64,000 bases of DNA. Source: an uncultured Desulfobacter sp. GTDB taxonomy: Bacteria > Desulfobacterota > Desulfobacteria > Desulfobacterales > Desulfobacteraceae. Position numbers and translations under genes: made by a program. The DNA is taken from positions 4,610,501 to 4,674,500 of the forward strand of contig NZ_OY781882.1 in assembly GCF_963677125.1 (NCBI RefSeq), written 5' to 3'. The notes under the pieces are model-generated. The model ran no database searches. It saw only the letters and a program-made list of their open reading frames with translations, and was not told the origin of the DNA. This document shows, piece by piece, positions 16,579 to 24,668 of this stretch (positions are counted from its first letter, which is position 1; each line of letters opens with the position of its first letter).

Positions 16579-18679
16579 TCTTTAAACTCACCTTTCCGAC
16601 AGCCTGCAGGTTTATATCGTCCACGATCTCTGCGTGGGATACCACAAATACATTGGGAAGAGAGGGCTCAATCATACGACGGACATGACGGCGCAATGTG
16701 GGCGAGGTCATGAGTACCGGCTGGGTGTTCAATGTGATGAGCTTTTCCACCTGTTTGGATACGGCACCGACAAATTCCGTGACTAATACCGGTTCTAGGG
16801 CTAAGTAAACTCCATGGTCGGTCCGTTTAATATTTTTTGTTAGAATTTCTTCAAGCCTGCGGTCCAATGTCATGACCTGCAGCTTTTTACCGGGCTGCAG
16901 ATAGGGCGCGAGCATTCCTTTGGCCACACGCTGGCGTACATATTCGGTTAATAGATCCGGATCCTTGCCTGCCGGGGCAAAGTCTGCCAAGGTCTCCACG
17001 ATGGTCAACAGATCCCGGATGGAGATCCGTTCGCGCAAGAGGTTTTGGAGCACCTTCTGGACAGCGCCGACACTTAACAGATTGGGCACCAGCTCCTCCA
17101 CCACCTTGGGGCTGGTTTTGGCCAAGTTATCCAGAAGATGCTGGACATCCTGACGGCTGAGCAGGTTGTGGGCGTTGTTTCTAATGATTTCGGTCAGGTG
17201 GGTGGCAATCACCGTGGAGTTGTCTACCACCGTGTATCCGGCAAACTTGGCTTCCTCTTCCCTGGACATGGGTATCCACAGGGCCGGCAGGTTAAAGGCC
17301 GGTTCAACCGTATCAATGCCGTCTATCTCTTTGGCTGCACCCCCCGGATCCATGGCCAGGTAGTGATTGACCATCAGTTCCGACCCTGCCGCCTCAACGC
17401 CCTTGATCATAAGACGGTACTGGGCCGGGCTTAAATTCAGGTTATCCCGGATGTGGATGGGCGGTACAATGATACCCATCTCCGTGGCAAACTGCCGGCG
17501 GATGGCCTTGATCCGGCCCAGAAGCGTGCCGTCCTGCTGCTTGTCCACCAGGGGAATCAGGCCATACCCCACTTCCAGTTCCATGGTATCCAGACGCAGC
17601 AGATGATCCACATCCTCGGGCTTTCCAGGTGTCTCTTCCTGGGCCTGGGTCTCGGCCTTTTCAATTTCCTGCTGTTTTTCTTCCTCTTTTTTCTCTTGCT
17701 GCCCTAAAAAGTACCAGGCAACGGTCCCCATGGTAATGCCTAATGTCATGAAGGGAATGGTGGGCAGACCCGGGATTGCGCCCATAAGAAAAACAATGAC
17801 CCCGCCGACCATGACCGGGGTGGAACTGGAAAATAGATGTTTGGCAAATTCCTGGCCCATCTTGTTTTCCGCCCCGGATCGGGAGACCAGAAGACCTGCG
17901 GCCGCGGAGATTAACAGCGCCGGAATCTGGGAGACAAGGCCGTCACCCACGGTGAGCAGCGTGTAATTGGTCAACGCTTCGGCAAGGGGCATGCCCTGCT
18001 GTACTACGCCGATAATAAAGCCTGCACCGATATTAATCAACGTGATGATAATGCCGGCAATGGCGTCGCCACGTACAAATTTGGAGGCACCATCCATGGC
18101 ACCATGAAATTCCGATTCTCTGGCAATGGCTGCCCTTCGCTCCCCTGCTTCTAATTCGTCGATCATACCGGCATTGAGGTCCGCGTCAATGGCCATCTGT
18201 TTGCCGGGCATGGCATCCAGCGTAAAACGGGCGGCGACCTCTGCAATACGACCGGCACCCTTGGTGATGACCATGAAATTGATGAGCACCAGGATTATAA
18301 AAATAATCAGGCCCACCACATAGTTGCCGCCCACCACAAAGGATCCGAATGACATGATGATGGCCCCTGCTGCTTCAGGCCCCTCGCTGCCATGTAAAAG
18401 AATCAGCCGGGTGGATGCCACGTTCAACGAGAGCCTGAAAAGGGTGAGTACCAGAAGCAGGGAGGGAAAGATACTGAAGTCAAGCGGCCTTTGCGTATAC
18501 ATGGTGGTGATCAGTACCACAACACCAAGGGAAATATTCAGCGCCAGAAAGAAATCAAGGATAATGGGATGCAAAGGCAGAATCATTGCCATCAGAATGC
18601 CGATAAAGGCCAGAACCATCAGGATATCTGATGACTCTTTTTTCATCGTGGCCATTATACCCACGTTTTCTGCTGCCAT
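16571..18679 (-). CDS. flhA: Flagellar export gate protein FlhA
   Basis: 702 aa, the usual length. Inner-membrane export component with about eight N-terminal membrane helices and a cytoplasmic domain (from about residue 340) that docks chaperone-substrate complexes. Signature RLSLNVASTRLIL and the FHIPEP-type region ARFTLDAMPGKQMAIDADLN are visible. ATG at 18679 follows AAGGAGG. The 188-base gap from flhB is filled by palindromic element D copy 2. Confidence 0.98.
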   Translation of the reverse strand: MAAENVGIMATMKKESSDILMVLAFIGILMAMILPLHPIILDFFLALNISLGVVVLITTMYTQRPLDFSIFPSLLLVLTLFRLSLNVASTRLILLHGSEGPEAAGAIIMSFGSFVVGGNYVVGLIIFIILVLINFMVITKGAGRIAEVAARFTLDAMPGKQMAIDADLNAGMIDELEAGERRAAIARESEFHGAMDGASKFVRGDAIAGIIITLINIGAGFIIGVVQQGMPLAEALTNYTLLTVGDGLVSQIPALLISAAAGLLVSRSGAENKMGQEFAKHLFSSSTPVMVGGVIVFLMGAIPGLPTIPFMTLGITMGTVAWYFLGQQEKKEEEKQQEIEKAETQAQEETPGKPEDVDHLLRLDTMELEVGYGLIPLVDKQQDGTLLGRIKAIRRQFATEMGIIVPPIHIRDNLNLSPAQYRLMIKGVEAAGSELMVNHYLAMDPGGAAKEIDGIDTVEPAFNLPALWIPMSREEEAKFAGYTVVDNSTVIATHLTEIIRNNAHNLLSRQDVQHLLDNLAKTSPKVVEELVPNLLSVGAVQKVLQNLLRERISIRDLLTIVETLADFAPAGKDPDLLTEYVRQRVAKGMLAPYLQPGKKLQVMTLDRRLEEILTKNIKRTDHGVYLALEPVLVTEFVGAVSKQVEKLITLNTQPVLMTSPTLRRHVRRMIEPSLPNVFVVSHAEIVDDINLQAVGKVSLKNG

Positions 18680-18697
18680 TTATCCTCCTTGTTCAGG

Positions 18698-18807
18698 GTA
18701 ACCGCATTTATAATGAAAAGGTCATCGGGATCGCAATCGAAAACAATGGGCATTTCGATTGCGATAGCGAAGTTAAAATAGCCGGCAAAATTATAAATGT
18801 GATCACC
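18698..18807. repeat. Dispersed palindromic element D, copy 2
   Basis: 110 bp between flhB and flhA, reverse-oriented relative to copy 1 (2341-2459). Ends pair as GGTAACCGCATTTATAAT with ATTATAAATGTGATCACC. The inner stem is a perfect 12-bp inverted repeat, TCGCAATCGAAA/TTTCGATTGCGA around ACAATGGGCA. Compared with copy 1 it has a 6-base insertion and a 12-base deletion, so both copies keep one reading frame open (shared peptide cores KVIGI, ENNGHFD and EVKIAGKIIN). No start or ribosome site supports translation. Confidence 0.75.
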
Positions 18808-18867
18808 TTTGACTCCTATCTGATGGAAGCTTGACATCTGGTGCCAAAAAATTGACTTTAAGTTTAC

Positions 18868-19935
18868 TTAATCGTTCTTAAGCCCATAAACATAGGCAAG
18901 CAGTTCCGCCACAGCCTGATAGTATTCAAATGGAACCTGGTCACCGATATCTACTACTCTATACAAATTTCGGGCCAACGGCTTATCTTCTACCACCGGG
19001 ACATCATTTTCCCGGGCAATTTTTTTGATATTTTCGGCCACGGCACCTGCGCCTTTGGCCACAACACTCGGGGCATCCATTTTTTGTTTATCATACTGCA
19101 ATGCCACGGCAAGGTGCGTCGGGTTGGTTACCACCACATCCGCCTGGGGTACGGCCGCCATCATACGTTTTCGGGCTGCGGCCATCTGGAGCTGGCGAAT
19201 CCTGGATTTAACAGCCGGATCCCCTTCTGTCTGCTTACGTTCATCCTTGACCTCTTTTTTGGTCATCTTTTGGTCTTCTAAAAATTTCCATTTCTGGAAC
19301 GTATAATCCAGTATGGCAACCAAGATCATGATAAGACAGACTTTTATAAAAATCCAAAACGATTTAATAAACAGAAAAAGAAGAATCTGGGCTATGGAGT
19401 TATCGTACAGGGTAAGCAACTTGGTAAAATCACCCCGTGTGGCCAGATAACAGACCACTGAGATTACCGCAAGTTTGACCAGTGATTTAAGAAATTCGAC
19501 GGCGGACGATGAAGAAAATTTTTGTTTAAATCCGTTAATGGGATTCAGTTTAGTTAATTTGGGTTCCAAGGCTTTCCAGGATATCTGAAATCCAACCTGT
19601 GCCAGGTTGGAAATCACCGCCACAATAACGACGGCTGCAAATACAGGCAGGCACATTAAAAAAATTTTTTTGGCGTGATAAATCAGCATGACCGTCAGAT
19701 CTGCCGGGTTCAGTTCCGGCACCCGGTCAAACATAAAGTTATACCGAAAGACTTCCACGCAGTTCTGGTAGAAAAAAGATGCTGTGACATACAACGCCGT
19801 AACACCGGCCAGCACCACAAACACCGAGGGGATTTCCATGCTCTTGGCGACCTGGCCTTCCTCACGTGCCTTTTTGAGTTTTCGCCCCGATGCGTCTTCG
19901 GTCTTCTCGCCGCCGCCTTCTGGATCTTCGGCCAT
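18868..19935 (-). CDS. flhB: Flagellar export switch protein FlhB
   Basis: 355 aa. Four membrane helices followed by a cytoplasmic domain with the autocleavage motif NPTH (VVTNPTHLAVALQYDKQKM). Cleavage between Asn and Pro switches export from rod/hook to filament substrates. The N terminus EKTEDASGRKLKKAREEGQV is typical. GGAGG precedes the ATG at 19935. It starts 3 bases after fliR. A paralogue of its C-terminal fragment is encoded at 8849-9136. Confidence 0.98.
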   Translation of the reverse strand: MAEDPEGGGEKTEDASGRKLKKAREEGQVAKSMEIPSVFVVLAGVTALYVTASFFYQNCVEVFRYNFMFDRVPELNPADLTVMLIYHAKKIFLMCLPVFAAVVIVAVISNLAQVGFQISWKALEPKLTKLNPINGFKQKFSSSSAVEFLKSLVKLAVISVVCYLATRGDFTKLLTLYDNSIAQILLFLFIKSFWIFIKVCLIMILVAILDYTFQKWKFLEDQKMTKKEVKDERKQTEGDPAVKSRIRQLQMAAARKRMMAAVPQADVVVTNPTHLAVALQYDKQKMDAPSVVAKGAGAVAENIKKIARENDVPVVEDKPLARNLYRVVDIGDQVPFEYYQAVAELLAYVYGLKND

Positions 19936-19938
19936 ATT

Positions 19939-20727
19939 TTATCCTCCGCCCATATAAAATAATAATGCCAGAAGCAATTTCCTGCATGGTTCCAGGTAAT
20001 CCCGGGTAACTATGGCGATGATGGGCAGGGTCATGGAAAAAAAAATCAGACCCACGGCGATTTTCACCGGGAACGCCACAATCATCACATTGGTCTGGGG
20101 TGAAAATTTTGCGATTAATCCAAAACCGGTATTGACAAAGGTCAGTGCGGCAATGACCGGAGCACCAACTTTAATGGCCGTCACAAACAATCCGGCCCCT
20201 ACATCCAGAAGCCGGGGCATGAGTGCGGAATGCATCACAAATCCACCCACCGGGACCAGGTCAAAGCTGTCAATCATGGACATAATGATAATATGATGGC
20301 CGTTGAGTATAAGAAAAATGACCAGGCAGACCCAGTAGCCGATCTGGTCCATGATTGACACATTCTCACCGCTTTGGGGGTCCATGACATTAATCATGGC
20401 AAATCCGATCTGAAAACCGATGACCTGGCCGGCCATCTGGATGCCCGCAAAAAAAATCCGCAGACAAAGCCCCAGGGTAAGGCCCACAAGGATCTCTGCG
20501 CCCAGCATCAGGCCAAAAGTGGGGACATCCTCTGGAAAACGGGCCGGATCCACAGATACCACCGTATAGAACAACAGGGTTAAAACTAGGGCCAGCGCCA
20601 TTTTTAATCTGTTGAGAATTATATTTGACCCAAAAATAGGAAACAAAAATAAGAACACGGATACCCGTGCCAGAACCAGCATAAAGATTCTAAAGCGAAT
20701 GGGATCAATGAGATCAAGCAGTTCCAT
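19939..20727 (-). CDS. fliR: Flagellar export gate protein FliR
   Basis: 262 aa, about six hydrophobic segments, no signal peptide. FliR forms the FliP5-Q4-R1 export gate core. Typical segments: RVSVFLFLFPIFGS near the N terminus, LGAEILVGLTLGLCLRIFFAGIQMAGQVIGFQIG in the middle. AGGAAA precedes the ATG. The 167-base gap from fliQ is occupied by repeat A copy 2; elsewhere in this operon genes touch or overlap. Confidence 0.97.
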   Translation of the reverse strand: MELLDLIDPIRFRIFMLVLARVSVFLFLFPIFGSNIILNRLKMALALVLTLLFYTVVSVDPARFPEDVPTFGLMLGAEILVGLTLGLCLRIFFAGIQMAGQVIGFQIGFAMINVMDPQSGENVSIMDQIGYWVCLVIFLILNGHHIIIMSMIDSFDLVPVGGFVMHSALMPRLLDVGAGLFVTAIKVGAPVIAALTFVNTGFGLIAKFSPQTNVMIVAFPVKIAVGLIFFSMTLPIIAIVTRDYLEPCRKLLLALLFYMGGG

Positions 20728-20764
20728 AGCCGCTTTTTCCTAATTCGTGTCTGAACGAATTCCC

Positions 20765-20891
20765 GTGTTTGGACGAAAAGTTGCCCAGATGCAAGGCGCA
20801 AACAAAGCTGAAACCGGAGCGTACTATAGTACGTGAGGATTGCAGCTTTGTGCAGCAACGCCGCAGGTGGGTGACTTTCCGTTCAAACATT
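20765..20891. repeat. Hairpin repeat A, copy 2
   Basis: 127 bp between fliQ and fliR. Ends GTGTTTGGACGAAAAG and CTTTCCGTTCAAACAT pair imperfectly. The inner arms are ACAAAGCTG/CAGCTTTGT and the central stem CGTAC-TATA-GTACG. Compared with copy 1 the arm bases differ but pairing is kept. Flanking words (GATGCAAGGC, ACCGGAGC, GTGAGGATTG, AACGCCGCAG) are shared. Confidence 0.9.
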
Positions 20892-20894
20892 AGT

Positions 20895-21164
20895 TCACCG
20901 GATATACATGGGAATATTGGTGATGATATTGGTCGTAAATGCCATCAGCTTTTCCATCATCCACGGGGCGGCAAATAAAAGCCCGATAAAAACGGCAAGG
21001 ATCTTGGGCACAAATGTGAGCGTCATCTCCTGGATTTGGGTGACCGCCTGGAACACACTGATGGCCAAGCCTGCAATCAGGCCTAAACCCAGCATGGGCA
21101 TGGCCAAAAGGATGGTCAGGGTGATGGCTTGTTTAGCAAATGCGAGTATAAATTCTGGTGTCAT
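20895..21164 (-). CDS. fliQ: Flagellar export gate protein FliQ
   Basis: 89 aa from the ATG at 21164, preceded by GGAG; this equals the normal FliQ length. Two membrane helices (AITLTILLAMPMLGLGLIAG and ILAVFIGLLFAAPWMM) flank the conserved SVFQAVTQIQEMTLTFVPK segment. It forms part of the FliPQR gate. It starts one base after the fliP stop. Confidence 0.98.
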   Translation of the reverse strand: MTPEFILAFAKQAITLTILLAMPMLGLGLIAGLAISVFQAVTQIQEMTLTFVPKILAVFIGLLFAAPWMMEKLMAFTTNIITNIPMYIR

Positions 21165-21165
21165 G

Positions 21166-21942
21166 TTACACTCCAAAACTTTTAATCATAGAACCTGCAA
21201 TCAAATGCCAGCCGTCCACAAGGACAAAAAGCATTAGTTTGAAAGGCAGGGAAATCATAACCGGGGGCAGCATCATCATCCCCATGGCCAGCAGCACCGA
21301 TGCCACGACCATATCAATCACAAGAAAGGGGACGTACAGAATAAAGCCGATGATGAAGGCAGTTTTAAGTTCGGAAATCACATAGGCCGGAATCAAGGTT
21401 AAAAGCGATACATCATCCCGGGTGTCAGGTTTTTTCATGTCAGCCTCTTTGACAAACAGGGCAATGTCGGCTTCCCGGGTGTTGAGCAGCATAAATTTGC
21501 GTATGGGCTTCTGGGCTTCAACAAAGGCCGTTTCATAGGAGATTTCACGTTCAAGATATGGGTTCAGGGCTTTGTCATACACCTCTAAGGCCACAGGTTT
21601 GATAATAAAAAAAGTCATGAACAGCGATAAGCCTACAATCACCTGATTAGGAGGGCTTGACTGGGTTCCGATGGCCTGGCGCAGGAAATGAAACACCATG
21701 GTGATGCGTGTAAAAGGCGTCATGAGGATTAAAATCGCCGGAGCCAAAGTGATGATGGTCAAAAGCGCTATAATTTCAAGGACCACCGCCACCTCTTCAG
21801 GTTCCTGGGCCGTGGTGACATTAAGTTCCAGGGAGGGGATCGGGAAGGTGACAGCTTCTGCCGTATCAGCAAAGGTTAGAACGATCATCGCTGTGACCAT
21901 GATTAATCCTATACAGCAAACCTGCCGGGGGTATTTGATCAT
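21166..21942 (-). CDS. fliP: Flagellar export gate protein FliP
   Basis: 258 aa. Signal peptide (VCCIGLIMVTAMIVLTFADTAEA), then membrane helices and the conserved LMTPFTRITMVFHFLRQAIG and PPNQVIVGLSLFMTFFII segments, and ELKTAFIIGFILYVPFLVID near the C terminus. Export gate core with FliQ and FliR. The ATG overlaps the fliO stop (ATGA) and follows AAAGGAG. Confidence 0.98.
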   Translation of the reverse strand: MIKYPRQVCCIGLIMVTAMIVLTFADTAEAVTFPIPSLELNVTTAQEPEEVAVVLEIIALLTIITLAPAILILMTPFTRITMVFHFLRQAIGTQSSPPNQVIVGLSLFMTFFIIKPVALEVYDKALNPYLEREISYETAFVEAQKPIRKFMLLNTREADIALFVKEADMKKPDTRDDVSLLTLIPAYVISELKTAFIIGFILYVPFLVIDMVVASVLLAMGMMMLPPVMISLPFKLMLFVLVDGWHLIAGSMIKSFGV

Positions 21943-22355
21943 GATCGGTCTCCTTTACCGGAATCAGAAGAATCACTTCCCACGGACATCTTTTGCACAT
22001 CGTTGCCTTTCATCAGGCTTTTTTTGAGCAGATTCTGAAATCCTTTTGCTGTTTCAATGGGTTCAGATGCAGGCAATGGCTCCGGCAGCTTGTCAAAGCG
22101 GGCTAAAGACGAAATGCCGGCCGGTGAAATCCCGATGAGAATCGATTCTTCCTGGACAGCGACCAGCACGAGTTTTTCTTTGGGGGATAAATGATGAACG
22201 GATAATATCTTTATCAGTGCCATGGAGCCTTTGCTGCCGAACCGGCCCGAGAATCTGCGAACGAGATAAAGGGCGATCAGAAAAAAAGCCAGAACGGCAA
22301 ACAGCATACCGAAGCTTTTGCCAAACTCCACCCACATATTCGTATGGGGACTCAT
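21939..22355 (-). CDS. fliO: Flagellar biosynthesis protein FliO
   Basis: 138 aa. One N-terminal membrane helix (GMLFAVLAFFLIALYLVRRF) followed by a small beta-rich cytoplasmic domain (ALIKILSVHHLSPKEKLVLV, QEESILIGISPAGISSL) typical of FliO, which helps assemble the FliP ring. A Ser/Asp-rich tail follows. The ATG overlaps the fliN stop, and its own stop overlaps the fliP start. Confidence 0.92.
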   Translation of the reverse strand: MSPHTNMWVEFGKSFGMLFAVLAFFLIALYLVRRFSGRFGSKGSMALIKILSVHHLSPKEKLVLVAVQEESILIGISPAGISSLARFDKLPEPLPASEPIETAKGFQNLLKKSLMKGNDVQKMSVGSDSSDSGKGDRS

Positions 22356-22696
22356 TGATCTTCCGCGGCTAAGGATTTGACGCGGTCAATGGGCGTGATG
22401 ACGTCGGTGAGACGAACGCCGAATTTTTCATTGACCACCACAACTTCTCCTCTGGCAATGAGTTTACGGTTGATATAAACCTCCAGGGGTTCTCCGGCCA
22501 GTTTGTTCAATTCAATAATGGACCCCTGGGCCAGTTGCAGAAGATCATTGACCAGCATTTTGGTTTTGCCCAGTTCCACGGAAAGTTCCAAAGGGATATC
22601 CAGGATAAAATCCAACTCCCTTGCGCCACGCTCCTCGCTTTGTTCGGAGTCTTCATCCAGGATTTCTTCATCTGTGGTGCCGTTTTCATCTACCAT
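22352..22696 (-). CDS. fliN: Flagellar motor switch protein FliN
   Basis: 114 aa from the ATG at 22696 (GAGGG 5 bases upstream); an in-frame GTG at 22708 is less likely. C-ring protein. A short acidic N terminus is followed by a SpoA domain: FILDIPLELSVELGKTKMLV, LAQGSIIELNKLAGEPLEVY, then GEVVVVNEKFGVRLTDVI. It has no CheY-peptide of its own. It overlaps the end of fliM by 11 bases. Confidence 0.97.
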   Translation of the reverse strand: MVDENGTTDEEILDEDSEQSEERGARELDFILDIPLELSVELGKTKMLVNDLLQLAQGSIIELNKLAGEPLEVYINRKLIARGEVVVVNEKFGVRLTDVITPIDRVKSLAAEDQ

Positions 22697-23696
22697 GTTT
22701 GCCCTCACAGTCGGTTACAAGTTTTTCGTTGATTTTAAATGCCTGAAATCCCCGCTGGACCCCAATGAAACCTGTTAGTTTTACAAGCCCTCCCACGGAG
22801 CATGACAAGGGGTCCGATGCGTCGTTATCCAGTTGGATGACATCCCCGGGTTGCATATATAACAACCGTTCGCCGGTGATCTCAGTCTTGCCTAGAAGAA
22901 TTCTTAAATCGACCTGGGAGTTAAGAATGACCTCTTCAATCATCCGCCGCCAGTTATAATCAATCTCTTCAATTTCGGCCTGGACACCCGATGACAGCTT
23001 ATTTCGCATGGGTTCGATCATGGAATAGGGATAGCAGACCACAAGGTTGCCTGCGGCCTGCTCCAGTTCGATTTCAAACCGGGTGACAATGACAAGGTCT
23101 GTGGGCAGTACGATTGCCGTGAACTGGGGGTTCATTTCCGACCGGATCAGGGATGCCTTTACCGGCTCTATGGGGGCCCAGGACGCTTCAATATTTTTCA
23201 GAACAGCCACCACGGCCTTTTTGATCATCACCTCTTCAATGCGGGTAAATTCACGGCCCTCCACCCTCGCTTTTCCCAAGGCTTCCCCGCCAAAAAAAGT
23301 GTCAATAAGGTTATAGACCAGCTGGCTTTCAAACACCACGAGACCATGTCCCCTTAACGGCTCCATCCTGAATACGTGAAGACTTGTGGGTACCGGAAGG
23401 CTGCGGACAAATTCAGAAAATTTCAGGGTGTCAAATGGGTTGGCAGACACGTCAACATTGGTCTGGAGCAGGGAAGACAATGTGGCCCGAACTTCCCTGG
23501 ACAGGCGTTCGTTGATCACGTCAAAAGTAGGCATCCTTGCCCTGACCACCTTGTCCTGGCTGGTAAAATCATAGGCAACGACCCCTTCAACCGGCTCCTC
23601 AGCAATATCCGGAATATCGGTTTCGGTTTCTACTTCTCCGGAATCCAGTCCGTCTAATAGACTGTCAACTTCGTCCTGGGATAGTATTTCACTCAT
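22686..23696 (-). CDS. fliM: Flagellar motor switch protein FliM
   Basis: 336 aa. C-ring protein that sets rotation direction. It starts MSEILSQDEVDSLLDG, the CheY-P-binding peptide, followed by an acidic linker, the middle domain with MEPLRGHGLVVFESQLVYN and FTRIEEVMIKK (about 60-230), and a C-terminal SpoA domain (RILLGKTEITGERLLYMQPGDVI). All are as expected. The same peptide motif is repeated about eleven times in the protein at 11675-13588. Confidence 0.98.
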   Translation of the reverse strand: MSEILSQDEVDSLLDGLDSGEVETETDIPDIAEEPVEGVVAYDFTSQDKVVRARMPTFDVINERLSREVRATLSSLLQTNVDVSANPFDTLKFSEFVRSLPVPTSLHVFRMEPLRGHGLVVFESQLVYNLIDTFFGGEALGKARVEGREFTRIEEVMIKKAVVAVLKNIEASWAPIEPVKASLIRSEMNPQFTAIVLPTDLVIVTRFEIELEQAAGNLVVCYPYSMIEPMRNKLSSGVQAEIEEIDYNWRRMIEEVILNSQVDLRILLGKTEITGERLLYMQPGDVIQLDNDASDPLSCSVGGLVKLTGFIGVQRGFQAFKINEKLVTDCEGKHGR

Positions 23697-23703
23697 GGCA
23701 CCA

Positions 23704-24312
23704 TCACTGCATTAAAAATTTAGTAAAATAAATATGCCGTATCGCAACTTTGGGGAAAATTTGATTTATTCGGTTAAGAAGTGCGACTTTCAGTTTAATT
23801 TTGCCCTGGGGGGTTCGCAGCTCCATCCATCTCATTTGTCGCATCTGGGTTTCAATTATTTTTCTGATCCTGGGCTCCATGGTATACACCTGTCTTCGAA
23901 ATTCCGGCTCGATCATTTCAAGGGCGATACCCAGAGATATGTAATGCATCGTTGAATCTTGTCTTAAAAAAATTTGTTCAAAGGGTTCGAGCTGTACAAT
24001 ATCTTCAAATATTGCTTTGTTTTGGTCTTCTAAGGCCGCCTGAATGCTTTCTTCCGTCACGACATCTTCTCCGGCCGTTTGTTCCGGTGCCTCTTCTTCC
24101 TTGCCGCCGGACAGGAGAAGGAATACGCTTGCCCCAATCCCGATCAATAAAAATAAAGCCAAAAGTATAATAATGATCAGCTTTTTTTTTCCTGACAGCA
24201 GTTTGCCGATAAATCCAGTTTTGACAGGTTTTTCATCTGAATCCCCGTCTTCATCGTTCATAGATTCAATCAGTTCATCGTCTTCAAGTTTTTCCAGCAG
24301 ATCGTCAGCCAC
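23704..24312 (-). CDS. fliL: Flagellar basal body-associated protein FliL
   Basis: 202 aa from the GTG at 24312, which has GGGAGG 5 bases upstream; the ATG at 24432 would read through promoter and repeat sequence. Acidic N-terminal segment, one membrane helix (LIIIILLALFLLIGIGASVF) and a periplasmic domain ending VAIRHIYFTKFLMQ, as in FliL that supports stators. First gene of the export/switch operon. Its 5' leader carries repeat C copy 2 in sense orientation. Confidence 0.93.
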   Translation of the reverse strand: MADDLLEKLEDDELIESMNDEDGDSDEKPVKTGFIGKLLSGKKKLIIIILLALFLLIGIGASVFLLLSGGKEEEAPEQTAGEDVVTEESIQAALEDQNKAIFEDIVQLEPFEQIFLRQDSTMHYISLGIALEMIEPEFRRQVYTMEPRIRKIIETQMRQMRWMELRTPQGKIKLKVALLNRINQIFPKVAIRHIYFTKFLMQ

Positions 24313-24395
24313 AATTCCTCCCAAAATAATCTGGTCGTTTATCCAGGCGGCCCTTGCAGGCGGCAATTGCGAATATTTTTGATAAATCAGGTTTA

Positions 24396-24417
24396 TGGTC
24401 GGCCCATGGCCGTTATA
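24396..24417 (-). repeat. Structured repeat C, copy 2 (fliL leader)
   Basis: Partial copy: on the - strand ATAACGGCCATGGGCCGACC is followed by unrelated sequence, so only the left third is preserved. It lies between the fliL promoter (24429-24443) and the GTG, in sense orientation, and would sit at the very 5' end of the fliL transcript. Confidence 0.65.
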
Positions 24418-24428
24418 AGAAAATGTTA

Positions 24429-24443
24429 GCAAACCTTATGCCA
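24429..24443 (-). promoter_or_regulatory. Sigma-54-type promoter for fliL operon
   Basis: The - strand reads TGGCAT AAGGT TTGC followed by T, an excellent match to TGGCAC-N5-TTGC. It lies about 117 bases upstream of the fliL GTG. It would drive fliL-fliM-fliN-fliO-fliP-fliQ-fliR-flhB-flhA-flhF-flhG-fliA. Confidence 0.8.
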
Positions 24444-24609
24444 GCCTGCATGGGTTTTTACCTGGATCGTGCGGAAACAAAAGTTTATTGGTAAAGGTTA
24501 TATGAAAGAAGCATTTTTTGCAAAATTATTTATTGATAGATAACCCCATCGTAGGGGATAAGAAACCGGATATCGCGCCTGCGCACAATAATCCGGTGAA
24601 AATCGTCAC

Positions 24610-24653
24610 TTTTGCCATGGATCTGTCAAAACATTGACAGATCCATGGCAAAA
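24610..24653. terminator. Perfect 20-bp hairpin downstream of fliK
   Basis: Perfect inverted repeat with 20-bp arms around the loop AACA: left arm TTTTGCCATGGATCTGTCAA, right arm its complement, with A/T-rich ends on both sides. It lies 16 bases beyond the fliK stop and upstream of the fliL promoter, so it should end fliK transcripts and insulate the fliL operon. The T tail is short (TTTT). Confidence 0.8.
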
Positions 24654-24668
24654 AGCGGGAGGGGGGCT

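Noticed and set aside
24313..24432. N-terminal extension of FliL
   Set aside because: It would include the sigma-54-type promoter and repeat C copy 2; the GTG at 24312 has a GGGAGG site.
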